The notes beneath the pieces were generated by a model. It saw nothing but the letters and a program-made list of their open reading frames with translations, had not been told where the DNA came from and did no database searches. From HyVt-337 sp964428895 (GTDB lineage Bacteria; Planctomycetota; Phycisphaerae; SM23-33), in contig CAYRZU010000004.1 of assembly GCA_964428895.1 (NCBI GenBank), positions 26,581 to 90,580 on the forward strand: 64,000 nt of DNA, given 5' to 3'. Position 1 is the stretch's first letter, and every line of letters starts with the position of its first letter. Below, one piece after another: positions 34,041 to 42,481 of the stretch. Position numbers and translations under genes: made by a program.

Positions 34041-35144
34041 ATGGACCGGACACTTTCCGCGATCCGCGCCGCGACCAAGGCGGCCGTCCTGGTGGGCCTG
34101 CTGCTTTGGCCGGCCGCCTGCCGACGCAACACCACGCCGACCCGGGCGGAACCGACGACGGTTGGCTTTCGTATCTACCGGTGGAGCTACCCAGCCGCCG
34201 ATGGCTCCAACAAGCGGCTGACCACGGCAGTCTGGTACCCCGCACACGCTAAGCCCGACGCGGTCACGCGCTACACGTCCGGCGTATTGGGCCAGGCCCG
34301 CACCGACGCAACGCCCGACACCTCCGGAGCGCCCTATCCCCTGATCGTCTGGTCGCACGGGTTCACCGGCAGCGGCCTGAGCGCTGCGTATCTGGCCGAA
34401 CACCTCGCCGCCCGCGGATTCGTGGTCGCCGCCGTCGACCACAACGACCCGGCCCCAGCGGTCCGAATCGTGCCCACGCGCAAGCCCAGCGACACGGCCC
34501 AGCGCCGGCGCCGCGCGGTGGCAGAGCTGCTCGCCCAAAGGCCCCAGCTGGACCACGCCCGCTACGCCTACCGCTCGCGCGAGCTGAAAGCCCTGATCGA
34601 TCGCATACTGGCTGAGAACGACCGGGCCGACTCCCCCTTGGCGGGCATGATCGATCCGGCCCGCATCGGCGCCGGCGGCCATTCCATGGGCGGCTACACC
34701 GTGCTGACGATGATCGGCTGCCGCCCCCACCTGACCGACCCGCGAATCAAGGCGGCCGTGTTGCACTCGCCAGCGGCCTGGATGTGGCAGGGGGCCGACT
34801 ACCGACAAATCGGTGTGCCCACGCTCTACATGCTGGGCCAACTCGAGGCCAAGAACCGCGCCGACAAGCTCATGGACACCGCCCTGGCCGTGGACTTCAC
34901 GCCGGCGCCAACGTGGTATCTCGAGATCGACGGGGCCCACCACGCCTCCTTTGCCGACTTGCGGACCTCCACCGAGAAAGGCCTGACGCCCCTGTGGCCC
35001 GGACACGCCGAGACCATCGCCAAGTACACCCACGCTCTCTTCGAGTTGGCTCTCCGCCCGGACGGCCCCGGCGCACTTGACACCCGAGAGACCCTCTCAG
35101 CCGGGGATGATCGAACCAGCACTTTCACGGCCAAGCCCAAATAA
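34041..35144 (+). CDS. Alpha/beta hydrolase lipoprotein (PAF-acetylhydrolase / dienelactone hydrolase type)
   Basis: The protein has 367 residues. A signal ends in a lipobox-like WPAAC (Cys about 27). VWSHGFTGSGLSAAYLAEHL holds the oxyanion region, GAGGHSMGGYTVL the nucleophilic Ser, and DGAHHASFAD the catalytic His; the acidic residue lies between them. It has an N-terminal beta segment (TTAVWYPA) as in bacterial PAF-acetylhydrolase-like enzymes. It should cleave an ester at the cell surface. The gene is single, divergent from the HIT-dgt operon and convergent with pdxA. Confidence 0.85.
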   Translation: MDRTLSAIRAATKAAVLVGLLLWPAACRRNTTPTRAEPTTVGFRIYRWSYPAADGSNKRLTTAVWYPAHAKPDAVTRYTSGVLGQARTDATPDTSGAPYPLIVWSHGFTGSGLSAAYLAEHLAARGFVVAAVDHNDPAPAVRIVPTRKPSDTAQRRRRAVAELLAQRPQLDHARYAYRSRELKALIDRILAENDRADSPLAGMIDPARIGAGGHSMGGYTVLTMIGCRPHLTDPRIKAAVLHSPAAWMWQGADYRQIGVPTLYMLGQLEAKNRADKLMDTALAVDFTPAPTWYLEIDGAHHASFADLRTSTEKGLTPLWPGHAETIAKYTHALFELALRPDGPGALDTRETLSAGDDRTSTFTAKPK

Positions 35145-35158
35145 GAGAGCGACCCTCA

Positions 35159-36160
35159 TCAGCTCTTGCTCGCCAAGTCGATCGCCAGATGGATGGCCGC
35201 TTTCATGCTGGATGCGTCGGCGCGCCCCTTGCCGGCGATGTCGAAAGCCGTGCCGTGATCGGGCGAGGTCCGTACGATGGGCAAGCCCAGCGTCAGATTC
35301 ACCGCGTCCTGCCAGGCCAACAGCTTGATGGGAATCAGCCCCTGATCGTGGTACATCGCGATGACGCAGTCATACTGCCCCGCCAGGGCCTTGAGATAGA
35401 CGGTGTCCGCCGGAAACGGCCCGGCTGCATCGATGCCGGCCTCGTTGGCCATCAGCACCGCGGGGGTGATGACGCGCTGCTCTTCGTCACCGAATCGGCC
35501 GGCTTCGCCGGCGTGCGGGTTCAGGCCGCACACCGCAATCCGCGGGGCTTCCACGCCAAACCACCGGCGCAGCGCGCTGTGGGCCAGATCGATTGGATTG
35601 AAGACACACCCGATGGTGAACCGATTGCGAAGCTCAAATAGGGCCTCGTGAATGGTCGCCAGCACCACCCGCAGTTGCGGGGCCACGAACATCATGGCCA
35701 CGTGACGAGCCTTGAACCGGTCGGCCAGTAGTTCGGTGTGGCCCGGGAATTTCTTCTGGCCCGCCTCCTGCCACGAGGTCTTGGAGATCGGCGCCGTCAC
35801 GATGGCGTCAACCAGGCCCACCTTTGCCGCCTCGATGGCGCCTTCGCAGAACGCCAACGACGCTTGCCCGCCGATCTTGCTGGGCCCGCGCGGCATGGCC
35901 GCCGGCAGGGAGAACTCGTCGTAGTCCAGCACCACCACGTTCTCGCTGTAACGGCGAATGTCTTCGTGGTGGTCGCGGATGAAGGGCCAGTCCACCTCCA
36001 GCATGTCGGAGGTGTAGGTCAATTGCTCGGAAAGGCCGAACACGATGAACCGCGCGGCGTTGCGCAGTTCGTCGTCGGCCAGGGACCGAACGATGATCTC
36101 CGCGCCGACACCGCACGGATCGCCCATCGTGATGCCGATTGTGGGGCGAGAGTCACTCAT
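35159..36160 (-). CDS. pdxA: 4-hydroxythreonine-4-phosphate dehydrogenase PdxA
   Basis: The protein has 333 residues. It starts RPTIGITMGDPCGVGAEIIV, and the zinc ligands lie in KKFPGHTELLA, TIHEAL and MYHDQGLIPIK. CGLNPHAGEAGRFGDEE is a hallmark. It oxidises 4-phosphohydroxy-threonine with NAD in pyridoxal phosphate synthesis. The gene follows ribE by 36 bases on the same strand, giving a vitamin B2/B6 pair. A PdxA2-type paralogue with another acid substrate is less likely. Confidence 0.93.
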   Translation of the reverse strand: MSDSRPTIGITMGDPCGVGAEIIVRSLADDELRNAARFIVFGLSEQLTYTSDMLEVDWPFIRDHHEDIRRYSENVVVLDYDEFSLPAAMPRGPSKIGGQASLAFCEGAIEAAKVGLVDAIVTAPISKTSWQEAGQKKFPGHTELLADRFKARHVAMMFVAPQLRVVLATIHEALFELRNRFTIGCVFNPIDLAHSALRRWFGVEAPRIAVCGLNPHAGEAGRFGDEEQRVITPAVLMANEAGIDAAGPFPADTVYLKALAGQYDCVIAMYHDQGLIPIKLLAWQDAVNLTLGLPIVRTSPDHGTAFDIAGKGRADASSMKAAIHLAIDLASKS

Positions 36161-36196
36161 TCGCCAAATGCCTCGGGTTAGCGCAGCCGGGCCACA

Positions 36197-36832
36197 TCAG
36201 CAGAAGCCGGCCTCCCGGAGCTTGTCCAGCGTCAGCCCCTCGCCGCCGGCCAATTGCTGGAGGAATCGCTGCACGTACTTGCCGATCAGGTCGGTCTCGA
36301 TGTTCACGCGGGCACCAACAGCCAGATCGGCCAGCGTGGTCTCCGCCAGGGTGGTCGGAATCAGCGAGACTCGAAAGCCGTCCGCCGTCAGCTCAGCCAC
36401 GGTCAGCGACACGCCGTCGACGGCGACCGAGCCCTTGGGGATCAGCCCGCCGAGAACGTCGGCGCCGCGGAAGGAAATGTCCCAGCGGTCGCCGCGTTGG
36501 ATCTCGGCAACCTCGGCCATCCCGTCCACGTGCCCCTGCACCAAGTGGCCGTCCAGTCGCCCGTTCAAGGCCAGGGCCGGTTCGAGGTTGACCTTCGCCC
36601 CCGGCTGCAGCGCGCCGAGCGTGGTCGTGTCCAGCGTTTGGGCCATCACGTCGAATTCGGCCACAGGCCCGGCCAACTGCGAAGCCGTCAAGCACACGCC
36701 GCTGACGGCCACGCTGTCGCCATGGCCCAACCCCTCGACCAGCGGGCCGAGGTCAATCCTTAGTCGCTTGCCGCCAGCGGCCGGGCCAACGGACTGAACC
36801 GAGCCGACATGTCGGACAATTCCGGTGAACAT
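36197..36832 (-). CDS. ribE: Riboflavin synthase, alpha chain
   Basis: The protein has 211 residues made of two lumazine-binding repeats. It begins MFTGIVRHVGSVQS; repeat 1 has VSGVCLTA, the second LVQGHVDGMAEV and VDGVSLTVAELT, and it ends in the trimerising helix (VNIETDLIGKYVQRFLQQL). It dismutates two 6,7-dimethyl-8-ribityllumazines to riboflavin. The start codon overlaps the upstream leader of the divergent moxR gene. No FMN riboswitch was recognised in the short upstream region. Confidence 0.95.
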   Translation of the reverse strand: MFTGIVRHVGSVQSVGPAAGGKRLRIDLGPLVEGLGHGDSVAVSGVCLTASQLAGPVAEFDVMAQTLDTTTLGALQPGAKVNLEPALALNGRLDGHLVQGHVDGMAEVAEIQRGDRWDISFRGADVLGGLIPKGSVAVDGVSLTVAELTADGFRVSLIPTTLAETTLADLAVGARVNIETDLIGKYVQRFLQQLAGGEGLTLDKLREAGFC

Positions 36833-36895
36833 GCCCCCATGCTACCGGACCCCACGAGCGGGGGAAACCAAAACCGTCTCCTACGGCCCGTCCCT

Positions 36896-36924
36896 TTGCC
36901 GCCGCTCGACCAGACCCGTATAAT
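36896..36924 (+). promoter_or_regulatory. Strong sigma70 promoter of the moxR-DUF58-transglutaminase operon
   Basis: TTGCCG (36896-36901), 17 bases, TATAAT (36919-36924), about 40 bases before the moxR ATG at 36965. Both boxes and the spacing fit closely. Confidence 0.82.
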
Positions 36925-36964
36925 TCACTGTCTATTCGAACGCTGTGGCGAAAGAGGGTGGTCC

Positions 36965-37900
36965 ATGATCGACGTCGGCAAGTTGCGGGCCCTGCACGAG
37001 AACGTTGCCTCCGTGCTGCTGGGCAAGGATGAGGCCATTGAACAAGTGCTGGTGGCCCTGTTGGCCTGCGGGCACGTGCTGCTGGAGGATGTCCCGGGCG
37101 TGGGCAAGACCATTCTCGGCCGCGCCATCGCGCGCAGCGTCGACTGCCCCTTCAGTCGCATTCAGCTAACGCCCGACCTCTTGCCGTCGGACATTCTCGG
37201 GGTCAGCGTCTACGACCCCGCCAACGCCGAGTTCACCTTCAAGCCAGGGCCGATCTTCTCGAACATCATCCTGGCCGACGAGATCAACCGGACCACCCCG
37301 CGCACCCAAAGCGCCATGCTGGAGGCCATGAACGAAGCCCAGGTCTCCGCGGACGGGCGCACCTACCCGCTGGGCCCTCCCTTCATGGTGCTGGCCACGC
37401 AGAACCCGTATGAGTTCGAAGGCACCTACTTTCTGCCTGAAAACCAACTCGACCGCTTCATGCTCCGCGTTCGGATCGGCTATCCGGAAAAGGACGTCGA
37501 GCGCGACATTCTGCGGACCGAGCCGGCCCGGACGCGCCTGGGCGAGCTTCAGCCGGTCATGTCGGCGGCGGAGTTGGCCGTGATTCAAGAGGAGGTCGTC
37601 ACCGTCCGCCTCGACGACGTCATTTACGATTACGTGCTGGCCATCGCCGAGGCCACCCGCCGTAGCGAGGACCTGACGCTGGGCCTGAGTCCCCGCGGCT
37701 CGCTGGCGCTGGTCCAGGCCGCTCGCGGCGCCGCCGCCCTGGACGGGCGCGACTTCGTGGCGCCCGACGACGTCAAGCGCCTCGCCCCCGGCGTGTGTGC
37801 CCACCGCATTCAGGCCCGGTCGCTAATCGACAGCGGATCGGCCACCGGAGCCGAGGCGATTTTCCAGCACATCCTCGAGACCGTTCCCGCACCCCAGTAG
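36965..37900 (+). CDS. MoxR-family AAA+ ATPase
   Basis: The protein has 311 residues from ATG 36965, which follows the promoter and an AAAGAGGG ribosome site; an upstream in-frame extension crosses the promoter and is rejected. Walker A is EDVPGVGKTILGRAIA, Walker B ILADEINRTTPRTQSAMLEAM, sensor 1 LATQNPYEFEGTYFLPE, and the sensor 2/lid region LSPRGSLALVQAARG. MoxR proteins act as chaperones with VWA/DUF58 partners; here the DUF58 gene follows directly. Probably cytoplasmic, acting on membrane or envelope complex assembly. Confidence 0.95.
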   Translation: MIDVGKLRALHENVASVLLGKDEAIEQVLVALLACGHVLLEDVPGVGKTILGRAIARSVDCPFSRIQLTPDLLPSDILGVSVYDPANAEFTFKPGPIFSNIILADEINRTTPRTQSAMLEAMNEAQVSADGRTYPLGPPFMVLATQNPYEFEGTYFLPENQLDRFMLRVRIGYPEKDVERDILRTEPARTRLGELQPVMSAAELAVIQEEVVTVRLDDVIYDYVLAIAEATRRSEDLTLGLSPRGSLALVQAARGAAALDGRDFVAPDDVKRLAPGVCAHRIQARSLIDSGSATGAEAIFQHILETVPAPQ

Positions 37901-37915
37901 TCCCGGAGGCATTCG

Positions 37916-39073
37916 GTGGCCCGCGACCGCACAGCGCGACGACGCTATCGCAACGGGGGTCGGCTGACCGCCGCGGGGTGGGTCTACGGCATCATCTGGG
38001 GCATCATGCTGACCGCGGCGGTTCGCAACGACGCGGCCGTGGCGCTGCTGCTGCTAGGGGCCATGTTCGGGGCGCTGGCGGTGTCGGCCTTTGCCGCCGG
38101 GCGAACGGTCCGCGCCGTGCGCGCCACGCGCGAAGCGCCGGATCGCGTCTGGCAGGGCCAAACCGTTCACATGAGTTACTTCCTGGCCAACCGCAGCCGG
38201 TGGTCTTCCTGCATGGGCCTGACCTTGCGCGACCTTCCCCAAAAGGCCCTAGACGCCGCGTCCGGCTACTGCGCCCACCTGCCCGCCCGAGGCCAATTCC
38301 GTAGCGGCGCCCGCTTTGTGGCGCTGCGCCGCGGGCGAATCCGTCTCGACGGCATCGAGATCAGTACGGGCTTTCCGTTCGGCCTGATCCGAGCGTGGCG
38401 ACGCACGCTCGAGCCGGCCAACCTGATCGTTTGGCCCGCTCGGGGAGAACTACGGGCCGAGCTGTTCCGCCGCGGCGCCGCGGAGGTCTCCTCGGCCAGG
38501 CCCAGCCCGATCTCGGGCGGCCAGGATGAATTCTTCGGCCTGCGCGAGTTCCGCGAGGATGACAACCCGCGCCTGATTCACTGGAAGCGGTCGGCCGGCC
38601 GACATCGGCCCCTCGTCCGGGAGATGGCCCGCCCGGTCCCGGACGTGCTATTCCTGATCGTCGATACCGCCCCCTCGGATTCCGCGGCTGCCGATCTCGA
38701 GAAGGTGCTCCGCTTGGGGGCCACCCTGATCGACCACGCCATGACACGCGGGTACCAGGTCGGGTTGGCCCTGGCCAACGGGAAGGGGATCCAGACCTTG
38801 CCGCCCGCCACCGGCCGAGCCCAACTGCGAGACCTCCTGGACGTCCTGGCCGACATCGGTGGCCAGGCCGCCTCCCTGGCCCAGACCCTCGCCGCCGTGA
38901 GGCCGGCTTGGCTGACCCACGCCCAGGTGGTGGTTGTCAGCGCCCACGAAGCCCCCCTGGATCCCCGAGCGTCGGTCGCCCTGGCCGGGCGGGCCGGGCA
39001 CCTGACCGTCATTGGTGGGCCCGAACAGATCGATCGCGTCTTCGCCGACGCGCCGCTTCCGGAGGCGCCCTAA
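37916..39073 (+). CDS. DUF58 protein (VWA-like, membrane anchored), MoxR partner
   Basis: The protein has 385 residues with GTG start at 37916 behind CCGGAGG. Two membrane helices at about 20-62 precede a beta-rich region. The DUF58 signature FFGLREFREDDNPRLIHWKRSA is complete, followed by a VWA-like fold beginning VLFLIVDTAPSDS, where DxSxS is only partly kept. It follows moxR by 15 bases and its TAA overlaps the ATG of the transglutaminase gene. Confidence 0.93.
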   Translation: MARDRTARRRYRNGGRLTAAGWVYGIIWGIMLTAAVRNDAAVALLLLGAMFGALAVSAFAAGRTVRAVRATREAPDRVWQGQTVHMSYFLANRSRWSSCMGLTLRDLPQKALDAASGYCAHLPARGQFRSGARFVALRRGRIRLDGIEISTGFPFGLIRAWRRTLEPANLIVWPARGELRAELFRRGAAEVSSARPSPISGGQDEFFGLREFREDDNPRLIHWKRSAGRHRPLVREMARPVPDVLFLIVDTAPSDSAAADLEKVLRLGATLIDHAMTRGYQVGLALANGKGIQTLPPATGRAQLRDLLDVLADIGGQAASLAQTLAAVRPAWLTHAQVVVVSAHEAPLDPRASVALAGRAGHLTVIGGPEQIDRVFADAPLPEAP

Positions 39074-41328
39074 TGCCGGTCCGCAGCTTCGCCAAAGCCG
39101 AGATCGTCCTCAAGGCCCGGCGGCGCCTGGAGGTGCCTCTCCTGCTGATGGTCTGGCTATCGCTGGCCATGTTCGCCATCGCCGACCAGAGCCCTACCTT
39201 CCTACTAGCCGCCACGGCGGTGGCGGGGGGCAACCTCGTCGCCGCCACCCGAGGCAAGGAGATCTTCCTCTACCGCCACTTCGTTAACGCGTTGGTTCTC
39301 GGCGGCGGGCTGCTGTTCATCATTGAAAGCCTCAACGACGAATCCCTCGCCACCCTCAGCGCTGGGGGGCTGCCGCTGCGAGCGATCACGCACTTCATTA
39401 TGGTCATCCAGATGTGCAAGCTCCTGGAGCGCAAGCGAAATCGTGATTACTCGCAGATGCTGATCCTGTCGTTCCTGACGGTGTTGTCCGGCTCGCTCAT
39501 CTGCGAACTGCTCTGGTATGGGTTAGCGGGGCTGGTATACGTGGCGTTGGCGTGCTATGTGGGCATGGCCCTGACGATCAAGCGCGGGCTGGACCGGTCG
39601 GCCCAGACCCAGTTGATCAATGAGGCCACCCCGCCGCCGACCGATCAAGTCGCCTGGAACGCCATCCGCGAATGGCCCAGCCGAGTGCTGCGACGGCGAC
39701 TGGTGACCACGCTGGCATTCCTGTTGGTGTGTGGGACGCTGTGGTTCACCGCGGCGCCGCGCCTGGAGCAGGTCATGGAACCTCTCGCGGCGCGCGGGCT
39801 CAGCGCCCTGACGGGCCTGGGCTCCACCGTTCGCCTCGGCGACGCCCGCAAGGTCTACCAATCCAATCGCGTGGTCATGCGGATCGGGTTCGACGACGAT
39901 GCCGCTTATCGCCCCCAGTACTTTTGCGCCGCTACGGCCACGACCTACGAGAACTCCGGTTGGGCGATCGATCTGCCCGCCGTCGGTGCCGGCCCACAGT
40001 CCGAAATTGCCCCGCCACCCGACCTACTCGCCGGTGCCGTGCGGCAGCGCGTGTCCATGCGGCCTAATCTGCTGCCGAGCCTACCGGCGGCCTACCCTGT
40101 CATCGGCGCCACCACCTCCGCCGGGCGTACGCGCCTTACGCGGGCCGGCACGCTGATCGTTAGCGGGGAGATCGTTCACAGCGGGCACCTGACGTACACC
40201 GCCTGGTCCTGGTCGCAGCCGCTCTCCACCAACCAGCGCGAGCACCTGGCCCGGCGTCGAGAGCAGATAGGGATGGCCGTCGATCTGCCCAACGTGACCG
40301 AACACCTGTCGCCCGCGGTGGCCCAGCTGGCCCGCCAGTGGTGCGCCGATCTGCTGGACCAACGCGCCGCCGATCCGACCCGCCACGACGAGCTGGACCT
40401 GGCCATCGCTCGGCGAATCTCGCAACGCCTTAGCCAAGACTACCTCTACACCCTCGATCTGAGTGGCGCCGATCCCGATCGCGACGGGGTCGAGGACTTC
40501 TTGTTCCACATGAAGCGGGGCCATTGCGAGTACTTCGCCTCGGCCCTGACCGTCATGTGCCAAGCCCTGAACGTTCGGGCCCGCTTGGCGATGGGCTTTC
40601 GATCCGACGAGATCGATCGCGCCACCAGGGAGACCATTGTTCGCGACCGCGACGCCCACGCCTGGTGCCAGGTCTTCACGCCGTCGACGGACTTCGTCAC
40701 CGTTGACCCCTCACCCGCCAGCGCCAGGGAGTCGGCCTCCGGTTCCTGGTGGGTTCGTCTGTCGCACTTCTGGAGCCGGCTGCAATTCCTCTGGTCCGAG
40801 CACGTCATCGGCTACGACGCCCTCGCCCGCCAGCGCCTCACCGAACGCCTTCGCCGAAACCTGACGGCCCTGGTCGCCCAGGCGCGATCTATGCTCGCCG
40901 ACGCTCGAAAGAGCCTGCACGATCTGGCCGTCTACGGAAAAGTCGACGTCTTCATCATGCGGCTGATGTACGTGGTGTTCGCCCTGACCGGCGTGGTGGG
41001 GGTGTTGGTACTCGGGCAGGTCCTGCTGCGTCGACATCGGCGCCAGCGCGCTTATCGGGCCGGCACGGCCGTGCCGCCGGCGCATTTGGCCTTCATGCGG
41101 CGTGTGTTGAAGCGCCTGGATGCCCGTGGGTTGGCGCACCTTCCCCACCAAACGCCGCGGGAACGCCTGGCCCAGGCCGTCCGGCGGTTCGATCTGCCCG
41201 CCGACCAGGTCGACGCCCTGGTGAGTTTCTACTATCGCCTGCGATGGGGGGGCCTACGGGCGTCGGCCCAGCAGTTGGCCCATGCCGATCGGCAGGCCGA
41301 TGACCTGATCGCCCGTCTCCAGCGGTGA
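39073..41328 (+). CDS. TgpA-like membrane transglutaminase (DUF3488-transglutaminase-DUF4129)
   Basis: The protein has 751 residues. The start codon overlaps the preceding stop (TAATG) with GGAGG upstream, so translation is coupled. Six N-terminal helices (about 20-215), a periplasmic transglutaminase-core domain with catalytic Cys485 (KRGHCEYFASAL), His529 (DAHAWCQVF) and Asp545 (FVTVDPSP), then a last helix near 640 and a cytoplasmic DUF4129-like region with LPHQTPRERLAQAV. The moxR-DUF58-TgpA trio is a widely conserved operon. It probably crosslinks or cleaves periplasmic proteins. Confidence 0.93.
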   Translation: MPVRSFAKAEIVLKARRRLEVPLLLMVWLSLAMFAIADQSPTFLLAATAVAGGNLVAATRGKEIFLYRHFVNALVLGGGLLFIIESLNDESLATLSAGGLPLRAITHFIMVIQMCKLLERKRNRDYSQMLILSFLTVLSGSLICELLWYGLAGLVYVALACYVGMALTIKRGLDRSAQTQLINEATPPPTDQVAWNAIREWPSRVLRRRLVTTLAFLLVCGTLWFTAAPRLEQVMEPLAARGLSALTGLGSTVRLGDARKVYQSNRVVMRIGFDDDAAYRPQYFCAATATTYENSGWAIDLPAVGAGPQSEIAPPPDLLAGAVRQRVSMRPNLLPSLPAAYPVIGATTSAGRTRLTRAGTLIVSGEIVHSGHLTYTAWSWSQPLSTNQREHLARRREQIGMAVDLPNVTEHLSPAVAQLARQWCADLLDQRAADPTRHDELDLAIARRISQRLSQDYLYTLDLSGADPDRDGVEDFLFHMKRGHCEYFASALTVMCQALNVRARLAMGFRSDEIDRATRETIVRDRDAHAWCQVFTPSTDFVTVDPSPASARESASGSWWVRLSHFWSRLQFLWSEHVIGYDALARQRLTERLRRNLTALVAQARSMLADARKSLHDLAVYGKVDVFIMRLMYVVFALTGVVGVLVLGQVLLRRHRRQRAYRAGTAVPPAHLAFMRRVLKRLDARGLAHLPHQTPRERLAQAVRRFDLPADQVDALVSFYYRLRWGGLRASAQQLAHADRQADDLIARLQR

Positions 41329-41413
41329 GGGTGGCCGGGCCGGGGGAGTTTATGTTTGCCCGCCAATGCGGTAGGATAGCCGTCCGTTTGCCCCCCAACC
41401 CCGGGAGACAACC

Positions 41414-42469
41414 ATGCGAGTGGCGCTGGTAGGCCCACCCCAATCCGGAAAGAGCACGCTCTTTGCAGCGGTCGCCGAGGCTGGCGGCTCGCACGTGGAC
41501 CTTTCGCGCCCGGATCAGCCGCACCTGGCGGTGGTCAAGGTGCCCGACCCCCGGGTGGAATGGCTGACCGACCTGTACCACACCACCAAGACGATCTTCG
41601 CCGAGTTGGAGTTCCTGGACGTCCCCGGGTTCGACCTGGCCGATCAGGCCGGCCACGCCCGGGCCCAAACCCATTGGTCCGCCCTGCGCCAGTGCGACAC
41701 GATGCTCCTGGTCCTCCGGACCTTTGACGATGATTCCGTCCCCCCCTATCGCAACCGCATCGACCCCGCCGCCGACCTGGACGAACTGCGCGCAGAGATG
41801 CTCTTCGCCGATCTCGATCAGGTGACCAACCGCATCGAGAAACTCTCCCAGGCCGTCAAGAAGCCCACCCCCAAGCGCGACGAGCAACAACGTGAGTTGG
41901 CCCTGATGCAACGGCTGTCCGAGACCCTCGAGAACGAACAGCCCATCTCCGAGGCGGTCGCCAACGACGCCGAGGATAAGCTCATTCGCAGTTTCGCCTT
42001 CCTGTCTCGCATGCCCACGCTGGTGGTCCTCAACGGCAACGAAGACCAGCTCGCCGGCCCCACCGACGACGACACCATCCGCCTGTCGGCGCCGATCGAG
42101 AAGGAAATCGCCGAACTGCCGGCCGAAGATCGGGCCGTCTTCCTGGCCGACCTGGGTGTGGGCGCCGCCGCCCGCAATCGCCTGATCCAGGCCTGCTACC
42201 GCCGCCTGGACCTGGTCAGCTTCCTGACCCACGGGGACGACGAGTGTCGTGCCTGGACGGTATCGGCCGGCACGGACGCGGTCACCGCCGCCAGCGAGAT
42301 CCACTCCGACATCGCCCGCGGGTTCATCCGAGCCGAGACCGTCTCCTTTGCCGATTTCCACGCCGCCGGCGACATGAAGGGCGCCCGCGCCGCGGGGAAC
42401 GTTCGCCTGGAAGGCAAGACCTACATTGTGCAGGACGGCGACGTAATCAACTTCCGCTTCAACGTCTGA
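41414..42469 (+). CDS. YchF/Obg-like P-loop NTPase, divergent
   Basis: The protein has 351 residues. Walker A is VGPPQSGKSTLFAAV instead of the usual GxPNVGKST, and G3 reads FLDVPGFD. VVLNGNEDQL replaces the nucleotide-specificity motif NxxE. The C-terminal TGS-like domain (RGFIRAETVSFADFHAAG, KTYIVQDGDVINFRFNV) is close to YchF. The overall identity with YchF motifs is reduced, so it may be a paralogue of the housekeeping ATPase. GGGAGA lies before the ATG. It ends 12 bases before the AsmA-like gene. It may regulate translation or the following envelope operon. Confidence 0.85.
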   Translation: MRVALVGPPQSGKSTLFAAVAEAGGSHVDLSRPDQPHLAVVKVPDPRVEWLTDLYHTTKTIFAELEFLDVPGFDLADQAGHARAQTHWSALRQCDTMLLVLRTFDDDSVPPYRNRIDPAADLDELRAEMLFADLDQVTNRIEKLSQAVKKPTPKRDEQQRELALMQRLSETLENEQPISEAVANDAEDKLIRSFAFLSRMPTLVVLNGNEDQLAGPTDDDTIRLSAPIEKEIAELPAEDRAVFLADLGVGAAARNRLIQACYRRLDLVSFLTHGDDECRAWTVSAGTDAVTAASEIHSDIARGFIRAETVSFADFHAAGDMKGARAAGNVRLEGKTYIVQDGDVINFRFNV

Positions 42470-42481
42470 CCGACTCCCCTT

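Noticed and set aside
33918..35033. Upstream extension of the HIT protein to 555 codons
   Set aside because: It is antisense to the lipoprotein hydrolase; the HIT homology begins at MMNDKPS (33917).
36809..36964. Longer N-terminus for MoxR
   Set aside because: It would start upstream of the TTGCCG-17-TATAAT promoter.
38908..39072. Longer N-terminus for the transglutaminase
   Set aside because: It overlaps the DUF58 gene. The ATG at 39073 with GGAGG and TAATG overlap fits the family N-terminus.
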